From assembly GCA_021163105.1 (NCBI GenBank), contig JAGGXJ010000154.1, positions 1 to 44,575 on the forward strand: a DNA stretch of 44,575 nt, read 5' to 3'. Shown piece by piece: positions 35,645 to 44,573 of this stretch (positions are counted from its first letter, which is position 1; every line of letters starts with the position of its first letter). This stretch comes from Syntrophobacterales bacterium (lineage in GTDB: Bacteria; Desulfobacterota; Syntrophia; Syntrophales; UBA2210). The notes beneath the pieces were generated by a model that saw nothing but the letters and a program-made list of their open reading frames with translations, ran no database searches and had not been told where the DNA came from. The translations under genes were made by a program, and so were the position numbers.

Positions 35645-36226
35645 ATGAACAGGGAATATTGTGAAATGGTGGTGGAAGGATCTCTCGATCTTGTAAAGGG
35701 TTTCGTTATCGGATTCCTTGAGGGAAAGGGGATTCAGGGAGAGGCAATTTTTGGTGAGGACCATCATGTGCAAAATGAAGGCAAACTCGGCCATATGCTA
35801 CACCTTGTTGGTATGAAAGGAAACCGCCTTCACATTATTATTGGCAACTGTTCTCAGCAACGACTCTTGAAAGATGCCATGGAGAGACGAAAAGAAGAGA
35901 TAGATTTAAAGTTAGTTTCAGAGAAGAAAATTGTGCAGGCATCTTTCGTGTTTAGATACAGGGCATATACCAAGGATTTGGGGGATGAATTAAAGGAACT
36001 GTTTGACGGGTTGCCGGAGGGACTCCAGATAGAAGATTACGAACCGAAAGAGACGGTGTACCCGGAAGGCAGGGGAATAGAGGCCTATGCACCCCTGCAT
36101 GAATATGAGGTGAAGGCCGGGGGAAGGATATACGGTTTCGCCGGAGACGTGATTAACTTTTACAGCAGGGCAGAGCGCCACGGCATGGTGAAACTTGACG
36201 ACATAAAACTGGAATACGCGGATTAA
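35645..36226 (+). CDS. Conserved-looking protein of unknown function
   Basis: A soluble 193-residue protein without signal peptide. I do not recognise the family. The N-terminal half (EYCEMVVEGSLDLVKGFVIGFLEGKG, then LHIIIGNCSQQRLLKDAMERRKEEI, read in parts) and the C-terminal half (KIVQASFVFRYRAYTKDLGDELKEL, then LHEYEVKAGGRIYGFAGDVI) each suggest a beta-alpha-beta ferredoxin-like unit, possibly a duplication. Length and codon use look like a real gene. ATG 35645 with AAAGGTG is preferred; ATG 35606 overlaps the antiporter stop (TAATG) but lacks a Shine-Dalgarno. Probably co-transcribed with the antiporter. Confidence 0.75.
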   Translation: MNREYCEMVVEGSLDLVKGFVIGFLEGKGIQGEAIFGEDHHVQNEGKLGHMLHLVGMKGNRLHIIIGNCSQQRLLKDAMERRKEEIDLKLVSEKKIVQASFVFRYRAYTKDLGDELKELFDGLPEGLQIEDYEPKETVYPEGRGIEAYAPLHEYEVKAGGRIYGFAGDVINFYSRAERHGMVKLDDIKLEYAD

Positions 36227-36715
36227 GCTGCAGGGTTTCCTTATCATAATCCGAACAGCACCGGGCTGTGACCATTCCGGAAGGGTTCAATTTAAAGGCA
36301 ATGCCGGATTCATTGAATTGCGATGAATGTCGTAAGGGAAGATGCCATCATAACTGAAACGACAATACTCTTTTTCTGCAATATCTTACTGTTCATTATA
36401 ATCGCTGTCTTTGCTGATATATCGACCGATTCGCTGCTCTTTCGTTTCAAACTTGAAATATTGTTCCGGTGGTCTCAGTCTGCTCTCGATGGATAACACT
36501 CCTCCCGGTTTCCCGTAGCCCTTTGTCCGTGACCACGCGCACTCCTTCAAAGCACAGGTCCGGACTTCCTGTAATGTCGCTGTCCACTCCATTCGACATA
36601 TCCCGGTAGCTCAACCGGACAGATTACTTGCTTCCGGCAGGATTTGAGTTATTCATTGACAAAGGAGAGTGGTCATTGTACTCCTGTGTGCAGTAAAGTA
36701 AGGGGGCATGATACC
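36227..36715. other. 489-bp stretch without an assignable gene
   Basis: Two overlapping frames exist. A 68-codon minus frame (36386-36592, with KGYGKPGGVLSIESRLRPPE) has no convincing ribosome-binding site. A 57-codon plus frame (36323-36496) has one hydrophobic segment and no Shine-Dalgarno. Neither matches a family I know. Near the right end AAAGGAG (36661-36667) precedes a six-codon TTG frame ending at TAA 36694-36696. The pgpA promoter should lie here. Confidence 0.4.
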
Positions 36716-37171
36716 ATGTATGACAGGTTCATAAGGATTGTGGCAACGGGTCTGGGCAGTGGTCTTTCGCCTTTTGCCCCCGGCACGGCGGGGACGCTGG
36801 TTGGCATACCTGTATATATGGTTTTTTCCCGTTTTTCATGGTCGCTTTACCTCTTGTCTGTTGTTGCCCTTTCGCTTTTTGCCGTTTATGTTTCGCATGA
36901 GGCGGAAAGGGTATATAATGAAAAGGATCCGGGCCGGATCGTTATTGACGAAATAGTGGGATTTCAGGTTACCATGTTCCTCGTTGCGCCGACTGTCTGG
37001 CATATATTCTGGGGATTTATAATCTTTCGAGTCTTTGACATTATCAAACCATTTCCCATACGCCTCTGCGAAAGGAAACTTCCGGGAGGCTATGGCGTTG
37101 TAGGTGATGACATAGTTGCCGGCATTTACGGCAATATAATATTGCTTTTGCTTCTCAGATTTGTGATTTAA
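36716..37171 (+). CDS. pgpA: Phosphatidylglycerophosphatase A
   Basis: A 151-residue membrane enzyme that dephosphorylates phosphatidylglycerophosphate to phosphatidylglycerol. The family signatures are GLGSGLSPFAPGTAGTLVG near the N-terminus, DPGRIVIDEIVGFQVTMF (with the metal-binding acidic residues) and FRVFDIIKPFPI ... GYGVVGDDIVAGIYGN. ATG 36716 with AAGGGGGC upstream is preferred over a longer frame opening at 36644. cinA starts 9 nt after the stop, a common gene pair. Confidence 0.94.
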   Translation: MYDRFIRIVATGLGSGLSPFAPGTAGTLVGIPVYMVFSRFSWSLYLLSVVALSLFAVYVSHEAERVYNEKDPGRIVIDEIVGFQVTMFLVAPTVWHIFWGFIIFRVFDIIKPFPIRLCERKLPGGYGVVGDDIVAGIYGNIILLLLLRFVI

Positions 37172-37180
37172 AGAAATATA

Positions 37181-38428
37181 ATGAATATCGGAATACTGAC
37201 CATAGGAAACGAGCTGACAAGCGGCATGACGCAAGATACAAATTCTTCCTTTATTGCGCGTGAGCTACACGCACAAGGGTGGGGCGTGTCAGCTGTGATA
37301 ACGGTTGGTGACGACAGGGACGCGATTGGCGGAGGCCTTGATTATCTTCTGGGAATCTCCGACGCGCTAGTCGTCACGGGAGGACTCGGTCCGACCGCAG
37401 ATGATATAACAACTGCAGCTGTTGCCAGCGTGTTTGGCCTTGATTTATACACCGATGGAGCCGTTCTCAAGCAGCTTAAAGAACGATTCGACAGACTTAA
37501 TATTCCGTGGACGGAAAACAACGCGAAACAGGCCATGTTTCCTGAAGGGGCGGGTATCATAGACAATCCTGTTGGTATTGCCTGCGGTTTTTCCCTGGAG
37601 AGGGGCAGTAAGCCTGTCGCCGTCATGCCGGGAGTCCCTGTCGAGGCAGGGAAAATGTTCTCAGATGGTGTGATCCCACTCTTCAGAGATAAGATCTCGT
37701 ATCGTGAACATATTGCGAAAAGGACGATAAAGACTTTTGGGCGTACCGAGTCACGAATAGACCAGGCTCTTTCGCATGAAAATCTGGAGATTCCCGGAGT
37801 GAGTATCGGCTTTTATCCCCGGTTTCCAGAGATACATCTGGTTGTCACATCCAGGGGCGAAGACAGGAACAATGTGGAGGCAAATTTGCGAGTCACCTGT
37901 GAAAGAATAGAAGGAAAACTTCACAGGTATATATTCGGTTATGACGATGATACCATGGAGGGAGTGGTAGCCGCTTTTTTAACTGACAGAGAATTGACAC
38001 TTTCTATAGCTGAATCGTGCACCGGGGGTCTGATAACCGACCGCCTGACAGATGTTCCGGGCAGCTCGGTGTTTCTGGAAAGGGGTGTAGTCACATACAG
38101 CAATACCTCAAAGGTGGAACTTTTAGGGGTGCCCTCTTCAATCATAGAGAAACATGGTGCCGTGAGTGAAGAGGTCGCCATCTTGATGGCGGAGGGTGTA
38201 AAAAGACTTGCGGGCACGGATATAGGTTTGTCTACAACAGGTATCGCGGGTCCTGCGGGTGGAACGGGGGGAAAGCCTGTAGGGACTGTATTTGTCGCGC
38301 TGTCCACAGGGGAAGGCACCACATGCCGCAGGTTTCTGTTCAGGTGGGATCGCAGGAGAATAAAGGAGATATCGTCGCAGATAGCTCTGAATATGTTGAG
38401 GAAGTTTCTGATTGGAGTAGTAGATTGA
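37181..38428 (+). CDS. cinA: CinA: NMN deamidase / ADP-ribose pyrophosphatase family protein
   Basis: A full two-domain CinA of 415 residues. The N-terminal MoaB-like COG1058 domain starts NIGILTIGNELTSGMTQDTNSSF (read in parts) with TGGLGPTADDITTAAVA. The C-terminal PncC domain begins near residue 265 with SIAESCTGGLITDRLTDVPGSS, VVTYSNTSKVELLGV and TGIAGPAGGTGGKPVGTVFVA. The C-domain deamidates nicotinamide mononucleotide for NAD salvage. Co-location with recA is long known. It sits in the pgpA-cinA-thpR-recA-recX-alaS run. Confidence 0.95.
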   Translation: MNIGILTIGNELTSGMTQDTNSSFIARELHAQGWGVSAVITVGDDRDAIGGGLDYLLGISDALVVTGGLGPTADDITTAAVASVFGLDLYTDGAVLKQLKERFDRLNIPWTENNAKQAMFPEGAGIIDNPVGIACGFSLERGSKPVAVMPGVPVEAGKMFSDGVIPLFRDKISYREHIAKRTIKTFGRTESRIDQALSHENLEIPGVSIGFYPRFPEIHLVVTSRGEDRNNVEANLRVTCERIEGKLHRYIFGYDDDTMEGVVAAFLTDRELTLSIAESCTGGLITDRLTDVPGSSVFLERGVVTYSNTSKVELLGVPSSIIEKHGAVSEEVAILMAEGVKRLAGTDIGLSTTGIAGPAGGTGGKPVGTVFVALSTGEGTTCRRFLFRWDRRRIKEISSQIALNMLRKFLIGVVD

Positions 38429-38487
38429 CATAACAATGCCGGCGCATGTAAAATTATCCATCGGCTCTAACCTTGAAAAGGGTTGTC

Positions 38488-39072
38488 ATGAACGACAGAA
38501 AACCCATAAGGACATTTCTGGCGATAGAACTTCCGCCGGGCATAAAATATCTGATAGAAGGCATTAAAGAAAAGTTAATGCCCGAACTGAAAGGGATAAG
38601 GTGGATCAAACCGGAAGGAATGCACCTTACATTAAAGTTTTTCGGCGATGTATCTCAGGATGATGTGGCCCGTATTTCGGAAGTTATCGAAAAAAACGTC
38701 AGAGACATTGCCCCCATGAGACTGAACGTAGGCTTGCCGGGGGGATTCCCCAGCTTGAAGAAGCCGAGGGTATTATGGCTCGGCACAGGTGGAGATGTAC
38801 AGAGGCTGACGGTTCTTCATGCTAAGATTGAAGAGGATTTGAAGGGATGCGGTTTTCCGGAAGAAAAGAGGCCATTTAAGCCGCACCTTACGCTGGGAAG
38901 GACCCTGTCACGCGGCGGAATAATCTCAGGGACAGAAAACATTATTGCAAAAACAGGAGAGCTTGGCAGACACCGGTTTGATGTGCGGGAACTGATACTT
39001 TTTAAGAGCGAGCTTAAACCCGGCGGTGCGGTATATACAAAGCTTGTCACTTTTCCGTTCGGCGGACGCTGA
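38488..39072 (+). CDS. thpR: RNA 2',3'-cyclic phosphodiesterase
   Basis: A 194-residue 2H phosphoesterase (formerly LigT/2'-5' RNA ligase). Both catalytic HxTx motifs are present, MHLTLKFFGD near residue 44 and PHLTLGR near residue 132. The N-terminus RTFLAIELPPGIK is typical. It opens 2',3'-cyclic phosphate RNA ends. ATG 38488 has AAAAGGG upstream; an in-frame TTG at 38473 lacks one. recA follows after 52 nt. Confidence 0.92.
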   Translation: MNDRKPIRTFLAIELPPGIKYLIEGIKEKLMPELKGIRWIKPEGMHLTLKFFGDVSQDDVARISEVIEKNVRDIAPMRLNVGLPGGFPSLKKPRVLWLGTGGDVQRLTVLHAKIEEDLKGCGFPEEKRPFKPHLTLGRTLSRGGIISGTENIIAKTGELGRHRFDVRELILFKSELKPGGAVYTKLVTFPFGGR

Positions 39073-39124
39073 TTTAAATTTTTGGATCGATTTTTTCAGA
39101 GGGTATAAATAAAGGGAGGTTATT

Positions 39125-40147
39125 ATGATATCTGATACAGATAAAGAAAGATCTGTTGATCTGGCTATAACCCAGATCGAAAAGCAATTTGGAAAAGGTT
39201 CTATTATGAGATTGGGCGGGGATGAATTTATATCGAATGTGCCTGCCATATCGACGGGTTCCATAAGCCTTGATCTTGCCCTTGGTGTCGGTGGTGTTCC
39301 TAGGGGAAGAGTTATTGAGATATTCGGCCCGGAATCAGGGGGAAAGACCACTTTGGCGCTTCACATTGTCGCAGAGGCACAGAAGGCAGGCGGTCTCGCG
39401 GCGTTTGTGGACGCGGAACACGCGCTGGACGTGACTTATGCGAGGAATATCGGTGTGAATACGGATGATCTTCTCATATCCCAGCCTGATACGGGAGAGC
39501 AGGCACTTGAAATCGCCGAGGTTTTGGTGAGGAGTGGCGCGCTCGATGTCCTCGTTATAGACTCCGTTGCAGCCTTGGTACCGCGTTCGGAGCTTGAAGG
39601 AGACATGGGAGACGCGCAGATGGGGCTGCAGGCGAGACTGATGTCGCAGGCACTCAGAAAACTTACCGGAACAATAGGCAAAACCATGACAACAGTTATT
39701 TTTATCAACCAGTTGCGTATGAAGATTGGGGTATTCTTTGGTAATCCGGAGACAACGACCGGGGGAAACGCCCTCAAATTCTATTCAACCATGCGCTTGG
39801 ATATACGCAAGATCTCTGCGATAAAACAGGGACAGGATGTGATAGGAAACAGAGTACGGGTCAAGGTGGTGAAAAACAAGGTTGCTCCTCCATTCAGGCA
39901 GACCGAATTTGATATCATTTTCGGAGAGGGTATCTCAAAGGAAGGCGATCTCCTTGATCTGGCTTCCGACAATGGGATTGTTGAAAAAGCAGGCGCCTGG
40001 TATTCGTACGGAGGAGAAAGGATAGGGCAGGGCAGAGAAAACACCAAGCAGTTTTTGAAGGATAACCCCGATATAACAGCCAAAATAATGGATGAGGTCT
40101 GCCAGAAATTCAGTCTGAAAAAAGACGAGATAGAGGCAAAAGAATAG
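39125..40147 (+). CDS. recA: Recombinase RecA
   Basis: A 340-residue RecA for strand exchange and SOS induction. The N-terminal [20 protein letters not shown], Walker [10 protein letters not shown] (E. coli has GPESSGKTT), the MAW-type [14 protein letters not shown], Walker [13 protein letters not shown], and the L2 region [28 protein letters not shown] (in parts) are intact. AAAGGGAGG precedes the ATG. I see no obvious LexA box in the 52-nt gap upstream. recX overlaps its TAG by one base. Confidence 0.97.
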   Translation: MISDTDKERSVDLAITQIEKQFGKGSIMRLGGDEFISNVPAISTGSISLDLALGVGGVPRGRVIEIFGPESGGKTTLALHIVAEAQKAGGLAAFVDAEHALDVTYARNIGVNTDDLLISQPDTGEQALEIAEVLVRSGALDVLVIDSVAALVPRSELEGDMGDAQMGLQARLMSQALRKLTGTIGKTMTTVIFINQLRMKIGVFFGNPETTTGGNALKFYSTMRLDIRKISAIKQGQDVIGNRVRVKVVKNKVAPPFRQTEFDIIFGEGISKEGDLLDLASDNGIVEKAGAWYSYGGERIGQGRENTKQFLKDNPDITAKIMDEVCQKFSLKKDEIEAKE

Positions 40148-40647
40148 TGAACGACGATCCTTTGTATGAGAAGGCAAGGCAAAGTGCGCTACGATATCTT
40201 TTATACAGGGGAAGAAGCATAAAAGAAGTACAGACCAAGCTTGCACAAAAGGGTTTCGGCGCAACCGTGATCGGGAAGGTTGTTGACAGGTTTACCGATC
40301 TGGGCTATCTGGATGATAAGAATTTTGCAGGGCAATGGGCAAAAAGTCTCGCCGTCAGCAGGCTGTGGGGTGACAGAAAGATAGAGATAAGCCTTTTCGA
40401 AAAGGGAATCTCCCGCGATCTTATAAAAGAAGCTATCGCCGAGGCAAGAGAAGAGAAAGACGAAAGGCGTGCCATAGAGGAACTTGTCGAGAAGAGACTT
40501 CGCAGGGAATCTGAATGCGAGGTCTTTTCATATAAAGGAAAGAGAAGATTGACGCAGAGCCTCGCCGGCAGAGGGTTTCCTGTGGGGCTTATACTGGATG
40601 TGTTGAAAAATATGAAAGAAAATTGCTGCGTTAACGATAAAGTTTGA
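40147..40647 (+). CDS. recX: RecA regulator RecX
   Basis: A 166-residue helical-repeat protein that modulates RecA filaments. It shows the three-helix repeats of the family: ARQSALRYLLYRGRSIKEV, GFGATVIGKVVDRFTDLGYLDDKNFA (in parts), WGDRKIEISLFEKGISRDLI and FSYKGKRRLTQSLAGRGF. The start is GTG 40147, sharing one base with the recA stop, so its translation is coupled to recA. This is the standard recA-recX arrangement. Confidence 0.93.
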   Translation: MNDDPLYEKARQSALRYLLYRGRSIKEVQTKLAQKGFGATVIGKVVDRFTDLGYLDDKNFAGQWAKSLAVSRLWGDRKIEISLFEKGISRDLIKEAIAEAREEKDERRAIEELVEKRLRRESECEVFSYKGKRRLTQSLAGRGFPVGLILDVLKNMKENCCVNDKV

Positions 40648-40665
40648 ACGAGGAGATGTATATTG

Positions 40666-43305
40666 ATGACAGGCAGTGAGATAAGAAAAAAATTTCTTGA
40701 ATATTTTAAAGAACGGGGCCACGCGATTGTGGCCAGTTCATCACTTATTCCGAAGGAAGACCCGACATTGCTCTTTACAAACGCGGGGATGGTCCAATTC
40801 AAGAGCCTTTTCCTGGGTCAGGAGAAGCGCGATTATACGAGAGCAGCCACATCACAGAAGTGTGTCAGGGCTGGAGGAAAACACAATGACCTGGAAAACG
40901 TCGGATTTACCGCGCGCCACCACACATTTTTCGAAATGCTTGGCAATTTCTCATTCGGTGACTATTTCAAGGATGAGGCCATAGCATGGGGGTGGGAGTT
41001 TCTTGTTGATGTTATGGGTCTTCTCGAAAATAGAATGTGGGTGAGTGTCTTCAGGGATGATGATGAGGCCTTTGAGATATGGAATAAAAAGATTGGTGTG
41101 CCGGCTGAACGCATCGTGCGCATGGGAGAAAAGGACAACTTCTGGATGATGGGCGATACCGGCCCGTGTGGTCCCTGCTCGGAGATATACTACGATTTGG
41201 GTAAAGATGTGGGATGTGGAAGACCCGAATGCAATCTGGAATGTGACTGTGGCCGATATGTGGAGATATGGAACCTTGTATTTACGCAATATGACAAGGA
41301 CGAATCTGGGACGTTGACGCCTCTGCCGAGGCCCAACATAGATACAGGGATGGGGCTTGAACGACTGGCGGCTGTTATGCAGGGTGTGGAAAGCAACTAT
41401 GATTGTGACCTCTTTCGAGACATTATCCTGCACATTGAGGATATATCTGGGAAAAAATATAAAGATAACGAAGAAGACGACATATCTATCAGGGTCATAG
41501 CCGATCACTGCAGGGCCATAACTTTTCTCATAAGTGACGGAGTTCTCCCGAGTAACGAGGGGAGAGGATATGTTCTTCGCAGGATACTGAGAAGAGCAGC
41601 CCGGCATGGTAAACTCCTCGATCTTAACAGGCCTTTCCTGCATGATATGGTTCCCGTAGTCATCAAGGGAATGAAGGATTTTTATCCGGAACTTTCGGAC
41701 AAGGAATCCTATGTGAGGAAAGTAGTTGTTAATGAGGAACAGCGTTTCATGGAGACCCTTGATGCCGGTCTGCGGATATTGAATGACGAAATGGAATCAC
41801 TGGAAAAGAAAGGGGAGAATGTAATCCCCGGCGAGATAGTGTTCAAACTTTACGATACCTTCGGTTTTCCTGCCGATCTGACCGGGGATGCCGCCAGATC
41901 GCGCGGCATGTCACTGGATATGGAGGGCTTCGAAAAATCCATGGAAGCCCAGAGAGAGAAAGCGAGGGAATCATGGAAGGGGAGTGGTGAAGAAGAGATA
42001 GCGGATATCTATAGGACTCTTTCAGTAGATGGGATTTCCACACTGTTCGCGGGGTATGAAAGTAATACCGAAACAACCTCCCGCGTTGTCGCGATCTTGA
42101 AGGATGATAAAAAGGTTAATTCCCTCTCGGAAGGCGAAAAAGGGGAGATATTTGTGGATGAAACCCCATTCTACGGAGAAGTGGGAGGACAGGTGGGGGA
42201 TGTGGGTGTCCTGGAAAAGGATGGAGCGCTTTTCGATGTATGGGACACGCAAAAGCCCCTTGACGATCTGTTTACACACATAGGCAAGCTTAAAGAGGGG
42301 CAGCTAAGGGTTGGCGATATTGTTGTGATGAAGGTAGACACCGAGATGAGAAGGGCGGTAGAGGCTAACCACTCCGGCACGCATCTATTGCAGGCGGCCC
42401 TTAAAAACGTGCTTGGCGATCATGTCAAACAGTCCGGTTCCCTCGTAAATTCCGAAAGGCTCAGGTTCGATTTCACCCATTTCGCGAGGATAGAAGATGA
42501 AGAAATGGAAAGGGTGGAAAGGCTTGCCAATAAATATATAAGGGAAAATGAGCCGGTTGATACGAAGGTAATGTCTAATGAAGATGCCATAAAGACAGGC
42601 GCCACCGCGGTTTTCGATGAGAAGTATGGAGAGATGGTGAGGGTGGTCAAAATGGGAGACTTCAGCATGGAACTGTGTGGAGGCACGCATGTCCTGCGCA
42701 CTGGCGATATAGGATTCCTGAAAATTGTTCATGAATCGGCTGTTGCCGCCGGTGTGAGGAGGATAGAAGCGGTGACCGGCAGGGAGGCCGTGCGATATGT
42801 GGAAAAAATGGAGCGGGCATTAAGAGACGCGGCGTTTCTTGTAAGAACCAATCCCCTGGAACTTTCAGAGAGGGTAGGCAAGTTGTTGAAACATCAGAAG
42901 GGATTTGAGAGAGAAATCGAAACCCTGAGAGGAAAACTGGCGGCAAAGGATTCCTCTGACCTTCTTGATAAAATAAAAGAGATAGATGGTGTCAAATTGC
43001 TCGCAACCTTGGTTGATGTACCGGATGTGCGGACACTTCGTGACTTTGGAGATAAGGTAAGGGACAAGATTTCCTCTGGCATCGTGCTGCTGGGGAGCAG
43101 GACAGGGGATAATGCCATGCTTTTGTGCATGGTGACGAAAGATCTTACGGATCGTTATAACGCGGGAGAGATCATCAGAGAGATAGCACCGATTGTCGGG
43201 GGAAGCGGAGGAGGCCGTCCCGACATGGCCCAGGCCGGCGGGTCCAAACCTGAGAAACTGGAAGAAGCTATGGACAGGATAGAGGGGATCCTGCTCAGAG
43301 GCTGA
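40666..43305 (+). CDS. alaS: Alanyl-tRNA synthetase
   Basis: An 879-residue class II synthetase of normal length. The catalytic domain opens with FLEYFKERGHAIVASSSLIP and includes FTNAGMVQFKSLFLG, MGDTGPCGPCSEIYYD and GMGLERLAAVMQG. The editing domain has the zinc ligands HSGTH (about residue 568) and CGGTH (about residue 670). The C-Ala domain ends with IVGGSGGGRPDMAQAGG. AGGAG precedes ATG 40666; an in-frame TTG one codon earlier is unlikely. Gene order recA-recX-alaS is widely conserved. Confidence 0.97.
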   Translation: MTGSEIRKKFLEYFKERGHAIVASSSLIPKEDPTLLFTNAGMVQFKSLFLGQEKRDYTRAATSQKCVRAGGKHNDLENVGFTARHHTFFEMLGNFSFGDYFKDEAIAWGWEFLVDVMGLLENRMWVSVFRDDDEAFEIWNKKIGVPAERIVRMGEKDNFWMMGDTGPCGPCSEIYYDLGKDVGCGRPECNLECDCGRYVEIWNLVFTQYDKDESGTLTPLPRPNIDTGMGLERLAAVMQGVESNYDCDLFRDIILHIEDISGKKYKDNEEDDISIRVIADHCRAITFLISDGVLPSNEGRGYVLRRILRRAARHGKLLDLNRPFLHDMVPVVIKGMKDFYPELSDKESYVRKVVVNEEQRFMETLDAGLRILNDEMESLEKKGENVIPGEIVFKLYDTFGFPADLTGDAARSRGMSLDMEGFEKSMEAQREKARESWKGSGEEEIADIYRTLSVDGISTLFAGYESNTETTSRVVAILKDDKKVNSLSEGEKGEIFVDETPFYGEVGGQVGDVGVLEKDGALFDVWDTQKPLDDLFTHIGKLKEGQLRVGDIVVMKVDTEMRRAVEANHSGTHLLQAALKNVLGDHVKQSGSLVNSERLRFDFTHFARIEDEEMERVERLANKYIRENEPVDTKVMSNEDAIKTGATAVFDEKYGEMVRVVKMGDFSMELCGGTHVLRTGDIGFLKIVHESAVAAGVRRIEAVTGREAVRYVEKMERALRDAAFLVRTNPLELSERVGKLLKHQKGFEREIETLRGKLAAKDSSDLLDKIKEIDGVKLLATLVDVPDVRTLRDFGDKVRDKISSGIVLLGSRTGDNAMLLCMVTKDLTDRYNAGEIIREIAPIVGGSGGGRPDMAQAGGSKPEKLEEAMDRIEGILLRG

Positions 43306-43329
43306 GCACATAATTCAATCGGTACATGA

Positions 43330-43354
43330 CCCGGTTTGTTTTCATCAAATCGGG
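43330..43354 (+). terminator. Possible terminator after alaS
   Basis: CCCGGTTTG (43330-43338) pairs with CAAATCGGG (43346-43354) with one G-U pair and a 7-nt loop. It is followed by a T-poor tail (ATCGTGTTTCT), so termination strength is uncertain. Confidence 0.4.
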
Positions 43355-43387
43355 ATCGTGTTTCTATAAACAGGAGGTGTTGTAACC

Positions 43388-44239
43388 ATGGCCGGATTTT
43401 CTGCTGATTATGAAAGTTTCTTCATAGGTGAGGGTGGTTTAAAACTCTTTTACAGGCGGTATCAAGCTAACCCAGAGAAGGCGCGAATGGTGATTGCACA
43501 CGGGTTAGGTGAACATTCCGGGCGCTATGGCAATGTTGTTGAACGGCTTCTTCCCGAAGGTGTAAGCATATGGGTGCTGGACCACAGGGGACATGGACGG
43601 AGTGACGGTACCAGAGGGCATGTATTCTCCTTTTACCAGTACGTGGCTGAACTCTCCAAACTGGTTGGAATTTCTAGTGATGGAATAGCCGAAGATCTAA
43701 AGGTCTTTCTCTTGGGACACAGTCTGGGAGGGCTTATCGCGCTGCGGTTTGCCGCCGACTTCTCGAAAACGATAGATGGTGTGATTGTCTCTTCACCCTC
43801 GTTAGGATTAACCGCGGATATACCTGCCACCAAGGCGTTTGCCGGCAGGATTATGTCTACCATCTGGCCGCTGTTCAGTTTTGCTAATGATCTGGATGTA
43901 TCGAAAATCAGTCATGATGAAGATGTGGTTAGCGCGTACATCAATGATCCTCTGGTCCATAACCGGGTAACTGCCCGCTGGTTTACCGAGTTTTTATCAG
44001 CCATGAAAGCCGCCGGCGATTCGGCCCCGGGAATGAAAATCCCGGTACTGATGCAGTTGGCGGGTGATGATCATCTTACGAATGCAGACACATCGGCAAA
44101 CTTCTTTGAGGCCATGGGATCTGATGATAAGACGCTTCACATCTACAAGGATTTCTACCACGAGATATATAACGAGAAGACGGAGCAGAAAAAACAGGCG
44201 CTGGACGATCTGAATGAGTGGCTCATGAAACGCATTTGA
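43388..44239 (+). CDS. Monoacylglycerol-lipase-like alpha/beta hydrolase
   Basis: A 283-residue cytosolic serine hydrolase of the lysophospholipase/monoacylglycerol lipase type. The oxyanion segment is AHGLGEHSGRYGNVVERLL. It also has VLDHRGHGRSDGTRGHV, the nucleophile elbow LLGHSLGGLIALRFA (Ser about residue 116), a catalytic Asp in QLAGDDHLTNADTS and a His in YKDFYHEIYNE. A helical lid lies in the middle. GGAGGTG precedes the ATG. It is monocistronic between two hairpins. Substrate is inferred from family only. Confidence 0.9.
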   Translation: MAGFSADYESFFIGEGGLKLFYRRYQANPEKARMVIAHGLGEHSGRYGNVVERLLPEGVSIWVLDHRGHGRSDGTRGHVFSFYQYVAELSKLVGISSDGIAEDLKVFLLGHSLGGLIALRFAADFSKTIDGVIVSSPSLGLTADIPATKAFAGRIMSTIWPLFSFANDLDVSKISHDEDVVSAYINDPLVHNRVTARWFTEFLSAMKAAGDSAPGMKIPVLMQLAGDDHLTNADTSANFFEAMGSDDKTLHIYKDFYHEIYNEKTEQKKQALDDLNEWLMKRI

Positions 44240-44274
44240 CGATGCAGACTACCAAATCTTGACTGCCAAAAAAC

Positions 44275-44305
44275 AACCCCCCGTCTCCGGGGAAAACGGG
44301 GGGTT
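44275..44305. terminator. Bidirectional rho-independent terminator
   Basis: AACCCCCCGT (44275-44284) and ACGGGGGGTT (44296-44305) form a perfect 10-bp stem with an 11-nt loop. On the minus strand it runs into GTTTTTT, ending the AtpZ-like gene. On the plus strand it follows the hydrolase gene. Confidence 0.85.
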
Positions 44306-44336
44306 ATTTGTGGGGTATAATAAGGAGGTGTTATTC

Positions 44337-44573
44337 TTACTGTTTTTTCATGTGTATAAGCGCTTCTCCATAGAGTCTCCAGATACACAGGAATATGGCC
44401 AGCATGAAAAGACCTAACATGAAACTGGGTTCAGTATTAAGCTTGTTGTCAATCCAGCGACCTGCATAGAGGAACATGAACGAGGATACAACAATAACAA
44501 TCCCCCATGCGCTTATATTTAATATCTGAGAGAGACTTGACCTCAGGTTCATTGAATCGTGGTGTGTGATCAT
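44337..44573 (-). CDS. AtpZ/AtpI-like small membrane protein (5' end uncertain)
   Basis: A 78-residue protein with two transmembrane helices: ISAWGIVIVVSSFMFLYAG, then GRWIDNKLNTEP, then FMLGLFMLAIFLCIWRLYG. This two-helix hairpin with a G-x-x-x-D turn is the AtpZ/AtpI pattern. These proteins are encoded ahead of Fo genes and help c-ring assembly or Mg2+ supply. Here it is the last gene before a terminator, so any linked a and c genes would have to be upstream, beyond the edge. The start at 44573 abuts the window end and may be further out; ATG 44552 is an alternative. Confidence 0.7.
   Translation of the reverse strand: MITHHDSMNLRSSLSQILNISAWGIVIVVSSFMFLYAGRWIDNKLNTEPSFMLGLFMLAIFLCIWRLYGEALIHMKKQ

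Noticed and set aside
36676-36696. Six-codon TTG leader ORF before pgpA
   Set aside because: It has AAAGGAG at 8 nt, but it starts with TTG, does not overlap the pgpA signal closely, and such short frames arise by chance; evidence is weaker than for the mreB leader.
39073-39124. LexA-type SOS box before recA
   Set aside because: The 52-nt gap is AT-rich and shows no clear dyad of the known LexA types; recA may be controlled from further upstream in the operon.
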